DNA of 64,000 bases, taken from positions 124,001 to 188,000 of the forward strand of contig NZ_NSET01000025.1 in assembly GCF_009192945.1 (NCBI RefSeq), given 5' to 3'. The notes beneath the pieces were generated by a model, which did not search any database, was not told the DNA's origin, and worked only from the letters and a program-made list of their open reading frames with translations. Shown piece by piece: positions 1 through 9,214 of this stretch. The translations under genes and the position numbers were made by a program. The DNA is from Xanthomonas maliensis (lineage in GTDB: Bacteria; Pseudomonadota; Gammaproteobacteria; Xanthomonadales; Xanthomonadaceae). Position 1 is the first letter of the stretch. The number at the start of each line of letters is the position of its first letter.

Positions 1-306
1 GCACGTCTGTTCGTCTTTCCCTCGCTCTATGAAGGCTTCGGGCTGCCGGTGCTGGAAGCCATGGCCAGCGGGACACCGGTATTGTGTTCGCGCGCGTCCG
101 CCTTGCCGGAGGTGGCTGGCACGGCGGCCGAGTTGTTCGATCCGGCCGACAGCATCGCGCTCGGCCAGGCGTTGGTCCGTGGCCTGGAGGACGCCACCTG
201 GCGAGCGACCGCGCGTCAGGCCGGGCTGGACCGTGCGACGCAATTCAGCTGGCAGCGTTGCGCCGCATTGACGGCCGACGCCTATCGCGATGTGCTTGCC
301 GCTTGA
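1..306 (+). CDS. Glycosyltransferase family 4, C-terminal fragment (5' end outside window)
   Basis: Frame 1 is open from the first base to a TGA at 304-306 and encodes the last 101 residues of a GT-B fold glycosyltransferase. It starts with the hallmark donor-binding stretch [19 protein letters not shown], which contains the E-x7-E pair typical of retaining GT4 enzymes (Glycos_transf_1). The role is sugar transfer from a nucleotide sugar onto a lipid-linked glycan at the cytoplasmic membrane face. The next glycosyltransferase follows within about 20 bases, so the two are probably co-transcribed. The donor and acceptor cannot be inferred from this fragment. Confidence 0.9.
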   Translation, partial: ARLFVFPSLYEGFGLPVLEAMASGTPVLCSRASALPEVAGTAAELFDPADSIALGQALVRGLEDATWRATARQAGLDRATQFSWQRCAALTADAYRDVLAA

Positions 307-323
307 GTTGCGCGGCCACGCCA

Positions 324-1475
324 GTGCGGGTGCTGCACGTCTACAAGACTGGTCTGCCAGAGACCATGGGTGGCATCGAACAAGTGGTGCGGACACTTGC
401 CACGCAGTCGTCCCGGTACGGGGTGGACAGTCAAGTGGTGACCTTGTGCGCCGACGGGCGTCTGGCAGGCACCGTCCAGGACGACAACTATCTGCTGCAT
501 CGCTTCCAGCGCGACGTCGAGCTGGCATCGATGCCGGTATCGTTGCGGCTGTTGCGTCAGTTCGCTGGCCTGGCACGGCGGGTCGATCTGGTCCACTACC
601 ACTTTCCCTGGCCGCTGATGGATCTGCTGCACTTCGCCAGCGCGATTCGGACGCCGTCGGTCCTGACCTACCATTCCGACATCGTGCGTCAGCGCCAGCT
701 GTTGCGTCTGTATCGGCCGTTGCAGGACCGCTTTCTTGCTGCAGTCGATCGCATCGTGGCGACGTCGCCGAACTATCGTGCCACCAGCCCCGTCCTGGCA
801 CGGCATCACGCCAAGCTGAGCGTGATCCCGATCGGCCTGGATCGCTCCGTCCATCACGATCCCACGCCTGAACGCGTGCAAGCCTGGCGTGCGCGCCTCG
901 GGCCGCGCTTCTTCCTGTTCGTCGGCGTCCTGCGCTACTACAAGGGGCTGCCTTACCTGCTGCAGGCGGTGCGCGACATGCAGATTCCAGTGGTCATCGT
1001 GGGCGATGGCCCGGAAGGTGCACGCCTGCGCCGCCAGGCGCGCGAGCTGAATCTTGCGCACGTGCATTTCCTGGGAGCGCTCGACGACGCCGACAAGCAT
1101 GCGCTGCTGACCCTGTGCGACGGACTGGTGTTTCCCTCGCATCTGCGTTCGGAAGCCTTCGGCATCACTTTGCTGGAGGCCGCGATGCATGCCAAACCGA
1201 TGATTTCCTGCGAGATCGGTACCGGAACCAGCTTCGTCAACGTCGCTGGGCAGACGGGCTTGGTGGTGGCGCCAGCCGACCCAGTGGCCTTACGCGATGC
1301 AATGCGTTATCTATGGGAGCATCCGCAGGTGGCCGCGGCGATGGGGCAGGAGGCGCTGCGGCGCTATCGGCAATGGTTCACCGGCACGGCCATGGTGCAG
1401 TCCTACGCTGCGCTCTATCGCCAGGTTTGCGGCACCACCGCGCAGACCGACATGCGCTCAGGGAGAGAAGGATGA
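324..1475 (+). CDS. Glycosyltransferase family 4
   Basis: This gene encodes about 383 aa beginning VRVLHVYKTGLPETMGGIE, a typical GT4 N-terminus in which the GG loop contacts the nucleotide donor. A C-terminal half follows with the VFPSHLRSEAFGITLLEA E-x7-E motif. I chose the GTG at 324 because it places the family-typical [MV]RVLHVYK strand at the N-terminus. A TTG at 303 overlapping the upstream stop is the alternative, and neither has a strong ribosome binding site. It lies between another GT4 gene and the initiating sugar-phosphate transferase, so it probably adds one residue of the exopolysaccharide or O-antigen repeat unit. The sugar is unknown. Confidence 0.88.
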   Translation: MRVLHVYKTGLPETMGGIEQVVRTLATQSSRYGVDSQVVTLCADGRLAGTVQDDNYLLHRFQRDVELASMPVSLRLLRQFAGLARRVDLVHYHFPWPLMDLLHFASAIRTPSVLTYHSDIVRQRQLLRLYRPLQDRFLAAVDRIVATSPNYRATSPVLARHHAKLSVIPIGLDRSVHHDPTPERVQAWRARLGPRFFLFVGVLRYYKGLPYLLQAVRDMQIPVVIVGDGPEGARLRRQARELNLAHVHFLGALDDADKHALLTLCDGLVFPSHLRSEAFGITLLEAAMHAKPMISCEIGTGTSFVNVAGQTGLVVAPADPVALRDAMRYLWEHPQVAAAMGQEALRRYRQWFTGTAMVQSYAALYRQVCGTTAQTDMRSGREG

Positions 1476-1520
1476 AGGGGGAGGGATGCTGATCACATCG
1501 CACCAGGGGCCAACGGCCCC

Positions 1521-2951
1521 ATGTCGGGCCGTGGCGCAAGGATGAGTTCGCTCGAGCGATCGCTGCCGCATGCATCGACCGCCGCTGGGCTAAGTAGCGA
1601 TCTGCTCGGATCGGTCGCCAGCGTGACGAAGGCGATCGATGGGGTGATGGTCGTCGGCAGCGGACTGCTGGCCTATGCCAGCTGGGTCGGGCAGCCGATG
1701 TTGCCGCAGGCACCGCACTACGGTTACGCGCTGCTGGCGGCCGCCGCGCTGACCTGGGGTGTGTTCGCGCGCCTGTCGCTCTACCGTCAGCGCCACCGAT
1801 CAGCCGCGACATCGGTGACCGGGCGCGTGTTGACTGGATGGGCGATCGTCCTGGGTGCGTTGATGGCCATCGGGGCGTTGAGCGACAGTGCCGGCGACGT
1901 TTCCCGTCGCTGGTTGCTGTATTGGGCCGGATACGGGGGATTGGGCCTGGTGGCTGCGCGCCGCGCGCTGGAAGCCACGCTTGCTTGGCTCTACCGTCAT
2001 GACATCGGACGGCGACGTGTCGCGTTGCTGGGGCCGTCGGACCGCAATGGCGAACTGACCAAACGTCTGCAGCAGCAGCCGTGGAGCGGGATCGATCTGG
2101 TCGAGATGCCGGCAGAGTGTGCAGCGGGGGATACGAGCGGATTATCCAGCTGGCTGGACGCCCGGCGCGTCAGCGAGGTGTGGATGACCTGGCCGATGCG
2201 CGAGGAGGAGCGTATTCGGCAGGGCGTCGCGCAACTCGATGCCTGCGGCGTACAGCTGCGTTGGGTGCCAGACATCTTTGCGTTCCGCCCCGGCCAGTCC
2301 GGTCTGGAAGACCTGACGGGCGTACCCATGGTGACGTTGTCGGTGCGGCCGTTGCCGCGGATGGCGCGCATGCTCAAGGACACCATGGACCGTGTCCTGG
2401 CGTCAGCCTTCGTGCTGTTGGCCAGCCCGCTGATGCTGGCGCTGGCGGCAGGCGTCAAGCTCTCCGGGCCGGGGCCGGTGTTGTTCCGCCAGTGGCGCTA
2501 TGGCTGGGACGGCCGTCCGTTCGAAGTCTGGAAGTTCCGCAGCATGCAGCTGCACGATGCGGCCAGCGCACCGGTGCAGACCTGCCGGGGCGATCGGCGG
2601 GTGACGCGCTTTGGGGCATTTTTGCGACGGACCAGCCTGGACGAGCTGCCGCAGTTCTTCAATGTTCTGCAAGGACACATGGCCATTGTCGGCCCGCGTC
2701 CGCATGCGCTGGAGCATACCGCGCAATACCGGGATCTGGTGCCGAACTATCTGCAGCGCCAGCGGGTCAAGCCGGGGATTACCGGCTGGGCGCAGGTCAA
2801 TGGGCTGCGTGGGGAAACCGACACGGTGGAGAAGATGCATCGGCGTGTCCAATATGATCTGTCCTACATCCAGCATTGGTCGCCCTGGCTGGACCTGAGC
2901 ATCATCGCGCAGACCTGCGTGATCGTGCTGTTCGACCGTGGCGCTTATTGA
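1521..2951 (+). CDS. Undecaprenyl-phosphate sugar-1-phosphate transferase (GumD/WcaJ type)
   Basis: This 476-aa polyisoprenyl-phosphate hexose-1-phosphate transferase starts repeat-unit assembly on undecaprenyl phosphate. The N-terminal half has several hydrophobic segments (about residues 35-160) and a soluble Rossmann-like CoA_binding_3 region. The C-terminal third is the bacterial sugar transferase domain, with the re-entrant membrane helix, KFRSM, a TSLDELPQFFNVL stretch, VGPRPHALEH, and a terminal KPGITGWAQVNGLRGETD. These are the conserved catalytic motifs of GumD and WcaJ. A second ATG at 1542 is an alternative start. It is followed after 20 bases by wecB. Glucose is the usual substrate of GumD, but galactose cannot be excluded. 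Confidence 0.93.
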   Translation: MSGRGARMSSLERSLPHASTAAGLSSDLLGSVASVTKAIDGVMVVGSGLLAYASWVGQPMLPQAPHYGYALLAAAALTWGVFARLSLYRQRHRSAATSVTGRVLTGWAIVLGALMAIGALSDSAGDVSRRWLLYWAGYGGLGLVAARRALEATLAWLYRHDIGRRRVALLGPSDRNGELTKRLQQQPWSGIDLVEMPAECAAGDTSGLSSWLDARRVSEVWMTWPMREEERIRQGVAQLDACGVQLRWVPDIFAFRPGQSGLEDLTGVPMVTLSVRPLPRMARMLKDTMDRVLASAFVLLASPLMLALAAGVKLSGPGPVLFRQWRYGWDGRPFEVWKFRSMQLHDAASAPVQTCRGDRRVTRFGAFLRRTSLDELPQFFNVLQGHMAIVGPRPHALEHTAQYRDLVPNYLQRQRVKPGITGWAQVNGLRGETDTVEKMHRRVQYDLSYIQHWSPWLDLSIIAQTCVIVLFDRGAY

Positions 2952-2971
2952 GCGTGGAGTTGGGGAATCCA

Positions 2972-4090
2972 ATGCACATCACCTATGTCCTCGGCACTCG
3001 TCCGGAAATCATCAAGCTGGCGTCCTTGATCGCCGCCAGCGCGCGCGATGGGCTGCGCTTTTCGATCGTCCACACGAACCAGCACTACGATGAAGCGATG
3101 GATCGGGTGTTCTTCGAAGAGTTGGGCTTGCCCGCTGCCGATTACAACCTTGGTGTTGGCTCGGCATCGCACGGGGTGCAGATCGGTCGCATGCTGTGCG
3201 GTATCGAGCCGGTGCTGGCAACCTTGCGACCCGATGTGGTGGTGGTACAGGGCGACACCAATAGTGCCCTGGCCGGCGCGATGGCGGCCAGTAAATTGGA
3301 CATCCCGGTCGCCCATGTCGAGGCTGGCTTGCGCAGCCGCGATCGCAGCATGCCGGAAGAGGTCAACCGCGTGCTGATCGATCATCTGTCCGAGTACTTG
3401 TTCTGCCCGACGGCGCTGCAAGCGCAAATTCTGCGGGAAGAGGGCCTGGCCGGCACGCGCATCCGCATCACCGGCAACACCGTTGCCGATGCCACACTGG
3501 CGCACGCCAGCACCGCGCTGCGCCGTTCCACGATCCTGCAGCGACTCGGGCTGCGCGAGGGTGGCTATCACCTGCTCACCTGCCATCGGCGGTCCAATAC
3601 CGAAGATCCCCAGCATTTTGCCGCGTTGATGCAGGCGGTTACCGCGATTTCGCAGCAGGCCGGGCTGCCGTTGGTGTTTCCGATGCATCCGCGGTTGGAT
3701 GCGATGGGAAACGCGGCGGCGGCACGCCATCGGATGTTGCAGGCCATCGGCCCGGTCGGTTACCTGGATATGCTTGCGTTGCAGCAGGGCGCCGCCTTGA
3801 TCATGACCGACAGCGGCGGCATTCAGGAGGAGGCCTGCATCCTGCAGCGCAAATGCCTGGTACTGCGCACCAATACCGAGCGGCCGGAGACCTTGCATGT
3901 CGGCGGGGCGGAACTGCCACACAGCCTGGACGAGCTGGGCTTGCGCAGTGCCGCCGAACGACTGCTCGCGCGCCAGGTGGTCTGGCGCAATCCGTTCGGC
4001 GACGGGCATGCCTTCCGCTGCATCCTCGACACCCTGGTGGGCAAGGAGGCTCGCGAGCACGCGCCAAGGCTGCGCTTGCAGCACGCCTAA
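2972..4090 (+). CDS. wecB: UDP-N-acetylglucosamine 2-epimerase (non-hydrolysing)
   Basis: This 372-aa enzyme interconverts UDP-GlcNAc and UDP-ManNAc, supplying N-acetylmannosamine for surface glycans. Family signatures are the N-terminal LGTRPEIIKL, VQGDTNSALAGA, HVEAGLRSRD, TCHRRSNTED (close to the usual HRREN), PMHPR and TDSGGIQEEA. The ATG at 2972 is preceded by a GGGGAAT ribosome-binding-like run and gives the standard length of about 370 aa. It sits directly downstream of the sugar-phosphate transferase. A WecG/TagA-family transferase, some of whose members use ManNAc-derived donors, is encoded on the opposite strand at 6.0-6.8 kb. This makes a ManNAc-type residue in the glycan plausible. 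Confidence 0.93.
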   Translation: MHITYVLGTRPEIIKLASLIAASARDGLRFSIVHTNQHYDEAMDRVFFEELGLPAADYNLGVGSASHGVQIGRMLCGIEPVLATLRPDVVVVQGDTNSALAGAMAASKLDIPVAHVEAGLRSRDRSMPEEVNRVLIDHLSEYLFCPTALQAQILREEGLAGTRIRITGNTVADATLAHASTALRRSTILQRLGLREGGYHLLTCHRRSNTEDPQHFAALMQAVTAISQQAGLPLVFPMHPRLDAMGNAAAARHRMLQAIGPVGYLDMLALQQGAALIMTDSGGIQEEACILQRKCLVLRTNTERPETLHVGGAELPHSLDELGLRSAAERLLARQVVWRNPFGDGHAFRCILDTLVGKEAREHAPRLRLQHA

Positions 4091-4100
4091 GCGCGCCTAG

Positions 4101-4775
4101 CCAAAGGGACTGCGCGCGCAAGCCGACGACAACGACGCCAGCTCGCTCAGCGCCCGACTGCGCGCACGCCGCCTGCGTCGATGCCTGGAGCTGGTGCGCG
4201 CCTGTCATCGGCGCCAAGGCCACTGCCAGGTGATCGACATCGGCGGCACCGTCGCCTATTGGGCGCATGTACCGAAGGAATTGTTTGCCAGGTACGCCTG
4301 CGAGGTGCCGATCGTCAATCTCGACGGCCCCCCGTCGGATGGAGTAGCACCCCCTCGACGCGTCCAGCAGGGCGACGGCTGTGCGCCACCGTTTGCCGAC
4401 AATGCCTTCGACATCGCTCATTCCACTCCTTGATCGAGCACGTCGGCGATATCGCGCGGATGCAGGCCTTCGCCGCCGAGATCCGGCGCGTGGCGGCGCA
4501 CTACTACGTACAGACGCCCAAGGCTTGGTTTCCGACCGAGCCGCACTCTCTTGCGCCCGGCCTGCAGTTCCTTCCGCGCGCCTGGCAGGCGGAGCTGTGG
4601 TACCAGATCCCCCTGGGCGCATGGAGCGAGCGCAGACGCGTCGGGAGGCTCGCCGCGTCTTGCAGGGCATCGGCCTGCTCCCAAGCGCGACATGGAACAC
4701 GTGTTTCCCGACGCCAGCATGATCGCCGAACGTTTCTATGGCTTCGCTAAGTCGTGGATGGCATTGCGTTGCTGA
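4101..4775 (+). pseudogene. Class I SAM-dependent methyltransferase, frameshifted remnant
   Basis: The residues of one methyltransferase are spread over all three frames. The first part (from about 4110) carries the SAM-binding VIDIGGTVAYW and continues to FADNAFDIAHS. A shift near 4425 leads to SLIEHVGD and YYVQTPKAWFPTEPHS. A shift near 4640 gives RVLQGIGLL, and another near 4685 gives MEHVFPDASMIAERFYGFAK. Spliced together these read as one Methyltransf_11-type protein, so at least three frame changes are needed. No ATG is visible at the expected N-terminus. The 3' end overlaps the convergent membrane-protein gene. It is either a decayed methyltransferase of the glycan locus or the result of clustered sequencing errors. 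Confidence 0.8.
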
Positions 4776-6027
4776 GGTCAGTACGGTCTGCGTACAGCAG
4801 GGCGATCGCCAGCGCCGCATGCAGGGTAAACGCGTAGAACAGCAGGTAGACGTCGAACACGTTCAGGCCGATAAGAAACAGCAACCAGATCATCGCCCAG
4901 CGGCGATCGCTCATGTGCCGCAGCAACGGCTGCCACAAGGCGCACAGCAGACACAGGCAGGCAAGCAGGCCGCACACGCCGGTTTCCGACAGGATCGCCA
5001 GCAGGACGTTGTGCGCGTGCAACTCGCCGCGGTCGAAACGGCCGCCGGTGTAATCGGGTACCAGGAACTGGAAGACACCAGCGCCCACGCCGAACCACGG
5101 ATGGCTGTACCACGCCTCCAGCGCACCGGCCCACAGATAGGTGCGCCCGAGCGACAGCGCGGTCAGCGTGCTTTCGTGCACCGCGCTGGTCATCTCGGCA
5201 TAGCGCTGGCGCAGCACGAAGCCGGTCACGGCCAGCAAGCCAAGCAAGGCGGCCAAGCTCGATCGAAGACGCGGTTGCGCCGCGGCGCGGCGCGGCCATG
5301 CCCACCAGGCGATCAGTGCGGCGACCGGCAACACCGGATTGCGCACCTCGCTCAGCACCAGCGCGATCACCGCGCCCGCCACCGCCATGGCTAGCCGTAC
5401 GCGTCCGACCTCGCGCCGGTGATACAGCTGCACCGTCAGCAAGGCCACGATGACGGCGGTTGCGGCGAGCAGGGCCGGATGATCGTACATGCCCGACACC
5501 CGCGGTAGATACTTGAAGGTCTCCTGCGCGTGAAAGGCCAGCGAGATCTCCAGCGCGGATGGCCACTGCAACCGGACCGCTCCCCCTAACAGCAGGTTGA
5601 TCCACAGCGCGATCAGCGCTGCCAAAATAGCCGCGCGCGGCCAGCGTGGCGATGTGACCGCCAGATTGAGCAGGGCCCATAGCCAGAGCAAGGCGGTGGT
5701 GTAACGCACGGCATACTTGAATGCCAGTGCAGGATGCTCCGATGCCAGCACCGACGCTGCCAGCGCAGCGATGCACAGCAGGATCGCCAGCAACGGCCGG
5801 CGCAGGCATGCGGGAATGCCATGTCGCCAAAGGGCCCATGCGCTGATGGCCAGCGCCACGCAGCGGATGGCCATCGAGCCCAGCGACAGGCCGACATCGA
5901 AGTAGCGGCCGGTCAGCACGACTTGTTGCAGGCAGCACAGCAGGTAGATGCCCAGGCAAATGGTCACCTGCAGCCATTGGCTCGAACGGTGTGCAGATGC
6001 GCCGACGACCGCCGGGCGTGCCGTCAT
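4747..6027 (-). CDS. O-antigen polymerase/ligase-like membrane protein (Wzy/WaaL)
   Basis: This 426-aa protein is predicted to be polytopic, with about ten to twelve hydrophobic segments. A large periplasmic loop contains SLGRTYLWAGALEAWYSHPWFGVGAG and later DRGELHAHNVLLAILSETG. The H-N-x-h-L-x-x-L-x-E-x-G pattern is the Wzy_C/O-antigen ligase signature. It should either polymerise undecaprenyl-linked repeat units or ligate glycan to an acceptor in the periplasm. The ATG at 6025-6027 overlaps the stop of the WecG-like gene (ATGA), which fixes the start and implies translational coupling. It is the last gene of the minus-strand series. Polymerase and ligase cannot be separated without an alignment. 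Confidence 0.85.
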   Translation of the reverse strand: MTARPAVVGASAHRSSQWLQVTICLGIYLLCCLQQVVLTGRYFDVGLSLGSMAIRCVALAISAWALWRHGIPACLRRPLLAILLCIAALAASVLASEHPALAFKYAVRYTTALLWLWALLNLAVTSPRWPRAAILAALIALWINLLLGGAVRLQWPSALEISLAFHAQETFKYLPRVSGMYDHPALLAATAVIVALLTVQLYHRREVGRVRLAMAVAGAVIALVLSEVRNPVLPVAALIAWWAWPRRAAAQPRLRSSLAALLGLLAVTGFVLRQRYAEMTSAVHESTLTALSLGRTYLWAGALEAWYSHPWFGVGAGVFQFLVPDYTGGRFDRGELHAHNVLLAILSETGVCGLLACLCLLCALWQPLLRHMSDRRWAMIWLLFLIGLNVFDVYLLFYAFTLHAALAIALLYADRTDLSNAMPSTT

Positions 6028-6809
6028 CGAGGCGCGCCGGCGACCGCTTGGGCCCGATAGCGGCGGCTCGTTCGTGCGCGCAACAGCAGCAGCAGAAACA
6101 GCGTGTTGGTGCGTACATACCGCCAGGCCAGTCGCCGTGGTTCCAACAGCAAGCGGAACAACCATTCCATGCCCAGACGCTGCATCACGCGCGGAGCGCG
6201 CGGCAGCATGCCCGACAACACATCGAACGACCCCCCCACACCCATTGCGACCGGCACTCCCAATGCCTGCCAGTGCGCCTCCAGGAACACCTCCTTCTTC
6301 GGCGAACTGATCCCGATGAAGAGGTAGCGCGCGCCCGAGCGCGCGATCTCGGCAACCACCGCCGGAATCTGTGCATCGCCAAAATAGCCATCGCGTGCGC
6401 CGACGATCTGCAGGCCAGGCCACGCCGCGCGCAGCCGTTCCGCAGCGGCGGCCACCACGGCCGGGCGCGCGCCCAGCAGGTAGACGCCGGCGCCGCTGCG
6501 CGCCGCCTGGCCGCACATGTCCTGCATCAGGTCGATGCCGGCCCGTCGTGGCGGTGGATCCTGCTGGACCCACCGCAAGCCCACGCTGATGCCTGCGCCG
6601 TCGATGTGTACCACCTCGGCTTGCTGCAAGGCTTGTTGCAATGCCGGCTGGGCGCGCGCATCGATCAGCTTGGCCACGTTCAGACCTTCGATGCGGAGCG
6701 GTGCTGCATCGCCATCGGCCGCCTCTTGCGCGCGTTGCAGGATCTGCGCCGGTGTCACCAGATCCAACGGGCATCCGAAGAGAGACAAGCGGGTGGGCGG
6801 CGTGGTCAC
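6024..6809 (-). CDS. WecG/TagA/CpsF family glycosyltransferase (GT26)
   Basis: This 261-aa protein of the WecG/TagA/CpsF family (GT26, which includes WecG and the xanthan enzyme GumM) transfers a sugar to a lipid-linked intermediate on the cytoplasmic face. Motifs seen are GLNVAKLIDARAQPAL, DGAGISVGLRW, YLLGARPAVVAAAAERL, the conserved LFIGISSPKKEVFLE and GVGGSFDVLSGMLPRAP. I chose the GTG at 6807-6809, preceded by an AGAGGAG ribosome binding site and overlapping the stop of the next gene as GTGA. The C-terminus is hydrophobic and basic, consistent with membrane association. With wecB in the locus, a ManNAc-type donor is possible, and a GumM-like glucosyltransferase role is the alternative. 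Confidence 0.92.
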   Translation of the reverse strand: MTTPPTRLSLFGCPLDLVTPAQILQRAQEAADGDAAPLRIEGLNVAKLIDARAQPALQQALQQAEVVHIDGAGISVGLRWVQQDPPPRRAGIDLMQDMCGQAARSGAGVYLLGARPAVVAAAAERLRAAWPGLQIVGARDGYFGDAQIPAVVAEIARSGARYLFIGISSPKKEVFLEAHWQALGVPVAMGVGGSFDVLSGMLPRAPRVMQRLGMEWLFRLLLEPRRLAWRYVRTNTLFLLLLLRARTSRRYRAQAVAGAPR

Positions 6810-7885
6810 GGTGAAGACTCCTCTGAGCGTTGCGTATCGTAAAGCGCTAGCACCCGGGCCCGCAGGCCCTCCCAGGTGAAGCCCGCTTGTACCTGCGCCA
6901 CGATGTCCGGCCCGATCCGCCGGCCGCGCTGGGCGGCGACGCAGGCGGCCAGTGCGGCACTGTCTCCCAACGGATGCATGGCCGCTTGCAGGCCGAGCGG
7001 CGCGAGGATGGCACGGTTGCCGGGAATATCGCTGGCAACCACCGGACAGCCGAGCAGCAGCATTTCGATCAGCACGGTCGGCATGCCTTCGATCGCGGAG
7101 GGCAGGACGAAGGCATCGGCCCGTGCTGCCATCGCCGCTACCTCGGCGTCGGCGACGAAGCCATGGAAGTGCACGCGTGCAGCCACGCCGTACGCGGCGG
7201 CGCAAGCCTGTAAGCGCGGCTGGTCCGGCCCACGCCCGATGATATGCAGTGCCGCCGATTCCATGCCCGCCACCGTCAGCGCCGCAATCGCATCGTGCAG
7301 CCGCTTGACCTCATCCAGGCGGCCCACCGACAGCAGCACCGGCGTGCCGCACAGTGGTTGCGCGCCGTGTGGTGGTGCGCTCTGCTCGCCGGCGAGCACC
7401 GCATTGGGCAGTACGCGTGGCATGCCCGGCGCCAGTCGACGTCGCTGCAGATACGCCAGCCAATAGCTCGATAGCAGCACGGTTGGTTGTGCGCTGTGCA
7501 GCAGTGGTCGCTCGACGGCCTGGTCCCAGGCCCATTTGCGCACGCGCTTGCTCAGCGCACGATCGTCGTCGTAGTAGCAGTGCGGGGTATAGATCAGCCG
7601 CTTGCCGCGCCACCATGCCATTGCGGCGGCAAGTGCGGCGATCGGGGTGCGGGCGCCATGGACGTGCACGAGCTCTGCCCAACCGACGTGGCGCCAGAGC
7701 TGCCACGCCTGCGCACGTGCCACGGCGTAGCCATGTGGCGAGACACGGTCGTCGGCCTGTGGCGCGACGATTCGCAGCGTATGGCCCGCCTGCGCCAGGG
7801 TGACCGCCAGTCCATGGATGTGGCGCGCCACGCCGCCGCCGCCGCCGTGCGGTGCGAAATCCTTGTAAACGTGCAGGATGCGCAT
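6806..7885 (-). CDS. Glycosyltransferase family 4
   Basis: This 359-aa GT4 glycosyltransferase starts MRILHVYKDFAPHGGGGGVA, with a glycine-rich donor loop. The C-terminal Rossmann domain contains LLSVGRLDEVKRLHDAI, HFHGFVADAEV and the catalytic-region motif FVLPSAIEGMPTVLIEMLLLG. The start is the ATG at 7883-7885, three bases after the upstream polymerase stop, and the gene ends in a GTGA overlap with the WecG-like gene. It probably adds an internal residue of the repeat unit. The donor sugar is not predictable from sequence alone. Confidence 0.9.
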   Translation of the reverse strand: MRILHVYKDFAPHGGGGGVARHIHGLAVTLAQAGHTLRIVAPQADDRVSPHGYAVARAQAWQLWRHVGWAELVHVHGARTPIAALAAAMAWWRGKRLIYTPHCYYDDDRALSKRVRKWAWDQAVERPLLHSAQPTVLLSSYWLAYLQRRRLAPGMPRVLPNAVLAGEQSAPPHGAQPLCGTPVLLSVGRLDEVKRLHDAIAALTVAGMESAALHIIGRGPDQPRLQACAAAYGVAARVHFHGFVADAEVAAMAARADAFVLPSAIEGMPTVLIEMLLLGCPVVASDIPGNRAILAPLGLQAAMHPLGDSAALAACVAAQRGRRIGPDIVAQVQAGFTWEGLRARVLALYDTQRSEESSP

Positions 7886-7888
7886 CGC

Positions 7889-9214
7889 TCAGCCTCCTGC
7901 CAGTCCGGTCATCGGCATGCGATCGCCACCTTGAGTCGCGATCGGTGGACGCGGCTGCGGCGCACGGCATTGGCGCAATACGCCACCCAGCAGCAACCAG
8001 AAGCCGCCGGCACCGGACACCGTCATCGCGACGTCGGAAGAGATCAGCGTGGTGGTCATGCCGCACAACAGCCAGAACATCGCCAACGCCAGTGGATCGT
8101 CGTGACGACGGTGGCGATGCCACAGTGTCTGCAGACTCCAGCCGATGAAGGCCAGGAACAGCAGAGCCGCCGGCAACCCCATCTGGTAGGCGATGGTGAA
8201 GATGCCCCCCTCGCCGCCGCCGAGATCGGTCAGTGCCTGGCGTGCGGCCACCGCGCCCTGCCGGCCGAGTCCTCCACCCCACACCATCACCTGGTGCAGA
8301 TCGGCGAGATTGCGTTGCAACGCCCACCAGTGACCGATGGTGGAACCGTCGCGGAAGTTCACGGCGGTGATCACAATGCCGTAGGACGCGGCCGCCAAGG
8401 CGAGTGCGGTGACGCCGACCAGCGCCAGCCGGGCCCATTGCGATCGCACCAGACCACGGCTGGTCAGCAGGTAGCCGAGCACACCGACGATGCCGGCCAA
8501 CATGGCGCCACGCGTGCCGGACATCCACACGCCCACGAGCAAGGCCAGGCAGGCGAGCAGGGCGCGCCATGGCCAGCGCCGCTGCCACAGCCCCAGCACG
8601 GTCAGTGCAGCGGTGACCAGGAACTGTCCCTGGGCCAACGGCGCGGCCAGCAGCCCGCCCGCACGTCGCGTGTAATTCTCGCCGCCAAAGAAGTTCCAAG
8701 GCAGGCCGGTTGTCGGATCGGTGTCCTTGGGAAGCACGCCCTTCACCTGCGCCAGGTAATCCGGAAGCTGGACCGTACCGACCCAGAACTCGGTATGCAG
8801 CAGGTCCCAGACACCGAACAAAGCGCTGGCAATGCCCAGCCAGACCAGCCAGCGTGCACCGCGCCGGGCCGCGGCCGGATCCGGCATGCACCAGAACCCC
8901 GCCAGCACGAGCAGCATCGGCAGCAACAGCGTTCCCAGCGAACCCACCACGATGCCGGCCGGCAAGCCATGCGCGTAGCCGAGCGGCGCATAGGCCAGCG
9001 CGATCGATCCGAACGCCAGCATCATCACCAGCAAAGGACGCGGCATGCGCACTGTCAACAAGGCCACAGCGGCCAGGCTCATCAGTGCAGCGTCGCGCAG
9101 CGGTCGCAGCAACGCGGCCGACGGCAGCGCGCCGCCGCCATACAGCCAGGCCACCACCAGATCGCCCAGATGGATCCCCAGCAGTGCCGCCAGCAGCAGA
9201 TAGGCGCGCCTCAT
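7889..9214 (-). CDS. O-antigen polymerase-like integral membrane protein
   Basis: This 441-aa polytopic protein starts MRRAYLLLAALLGIHLGDLV and has about ten or more hydrophobic segments. A large mid-protein loop contains WNFFGGENYTRRAGGLLAAPLAQGQFLV, and a later loop contains MVWGGGLGRQG and LGGGEGGIFTIAYQMGL. The layout matches Wzy-type polymerases and O-antigen ligases, but the H-N-x-x-L-x-x-L-x-E motif of the other copy (4747-6027) is not obvious. The ATG at 9212-9214 overlaps the preceding stop (ATGA). Having two such proteins in one locus suggests one polymerase and one ligase, or two glycan products. Confidence 0.75.
   Translation of the reverse strand: MRRAYLLLAALLGIHLGDLVVAWLYGGGALPSAALLRPLRDAALMSLAAVALLTVRMPRPLLVMMLAFGSIALAYAPLGYAHGLPAGIVVGSLGTLLLPMLLVLAGFWCMPDPAAARRGARWLVWLGIASALFGVWDLLHTEFWVGTVQLPDYLAQVKGVLPKDTDPTTGLPWNFFGGENYTRRAGGLLAAPLAQGQFLVTAALTVLGLWQRRWPWRALLACLALLVGVWMSGTRGAMLAGIVGVLGYLLTSRGLVRSQWARLALVGVTALALAAASYGIVITAVNFRDGSTIGHWWALQRNLADLHQVMVWGGGLGRQGAVAARQALTDLGGGEGGIFTIAYQMGLPAALLFLAFIGWSLQTLWHRHRRHDDPLALAMFWLLCGMTTTLISSDVAMTVSGAGGFWLLLGGVLRQCRAPQPRPPIATQGGDRMPMTGLAGG

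Noticed and set aside
282..1190. Long minus-strand frame opposite the second glycosyltransferase
   Set aside because: Gln/Arg/His-rich antisense shadow of a clear GT4 gene.
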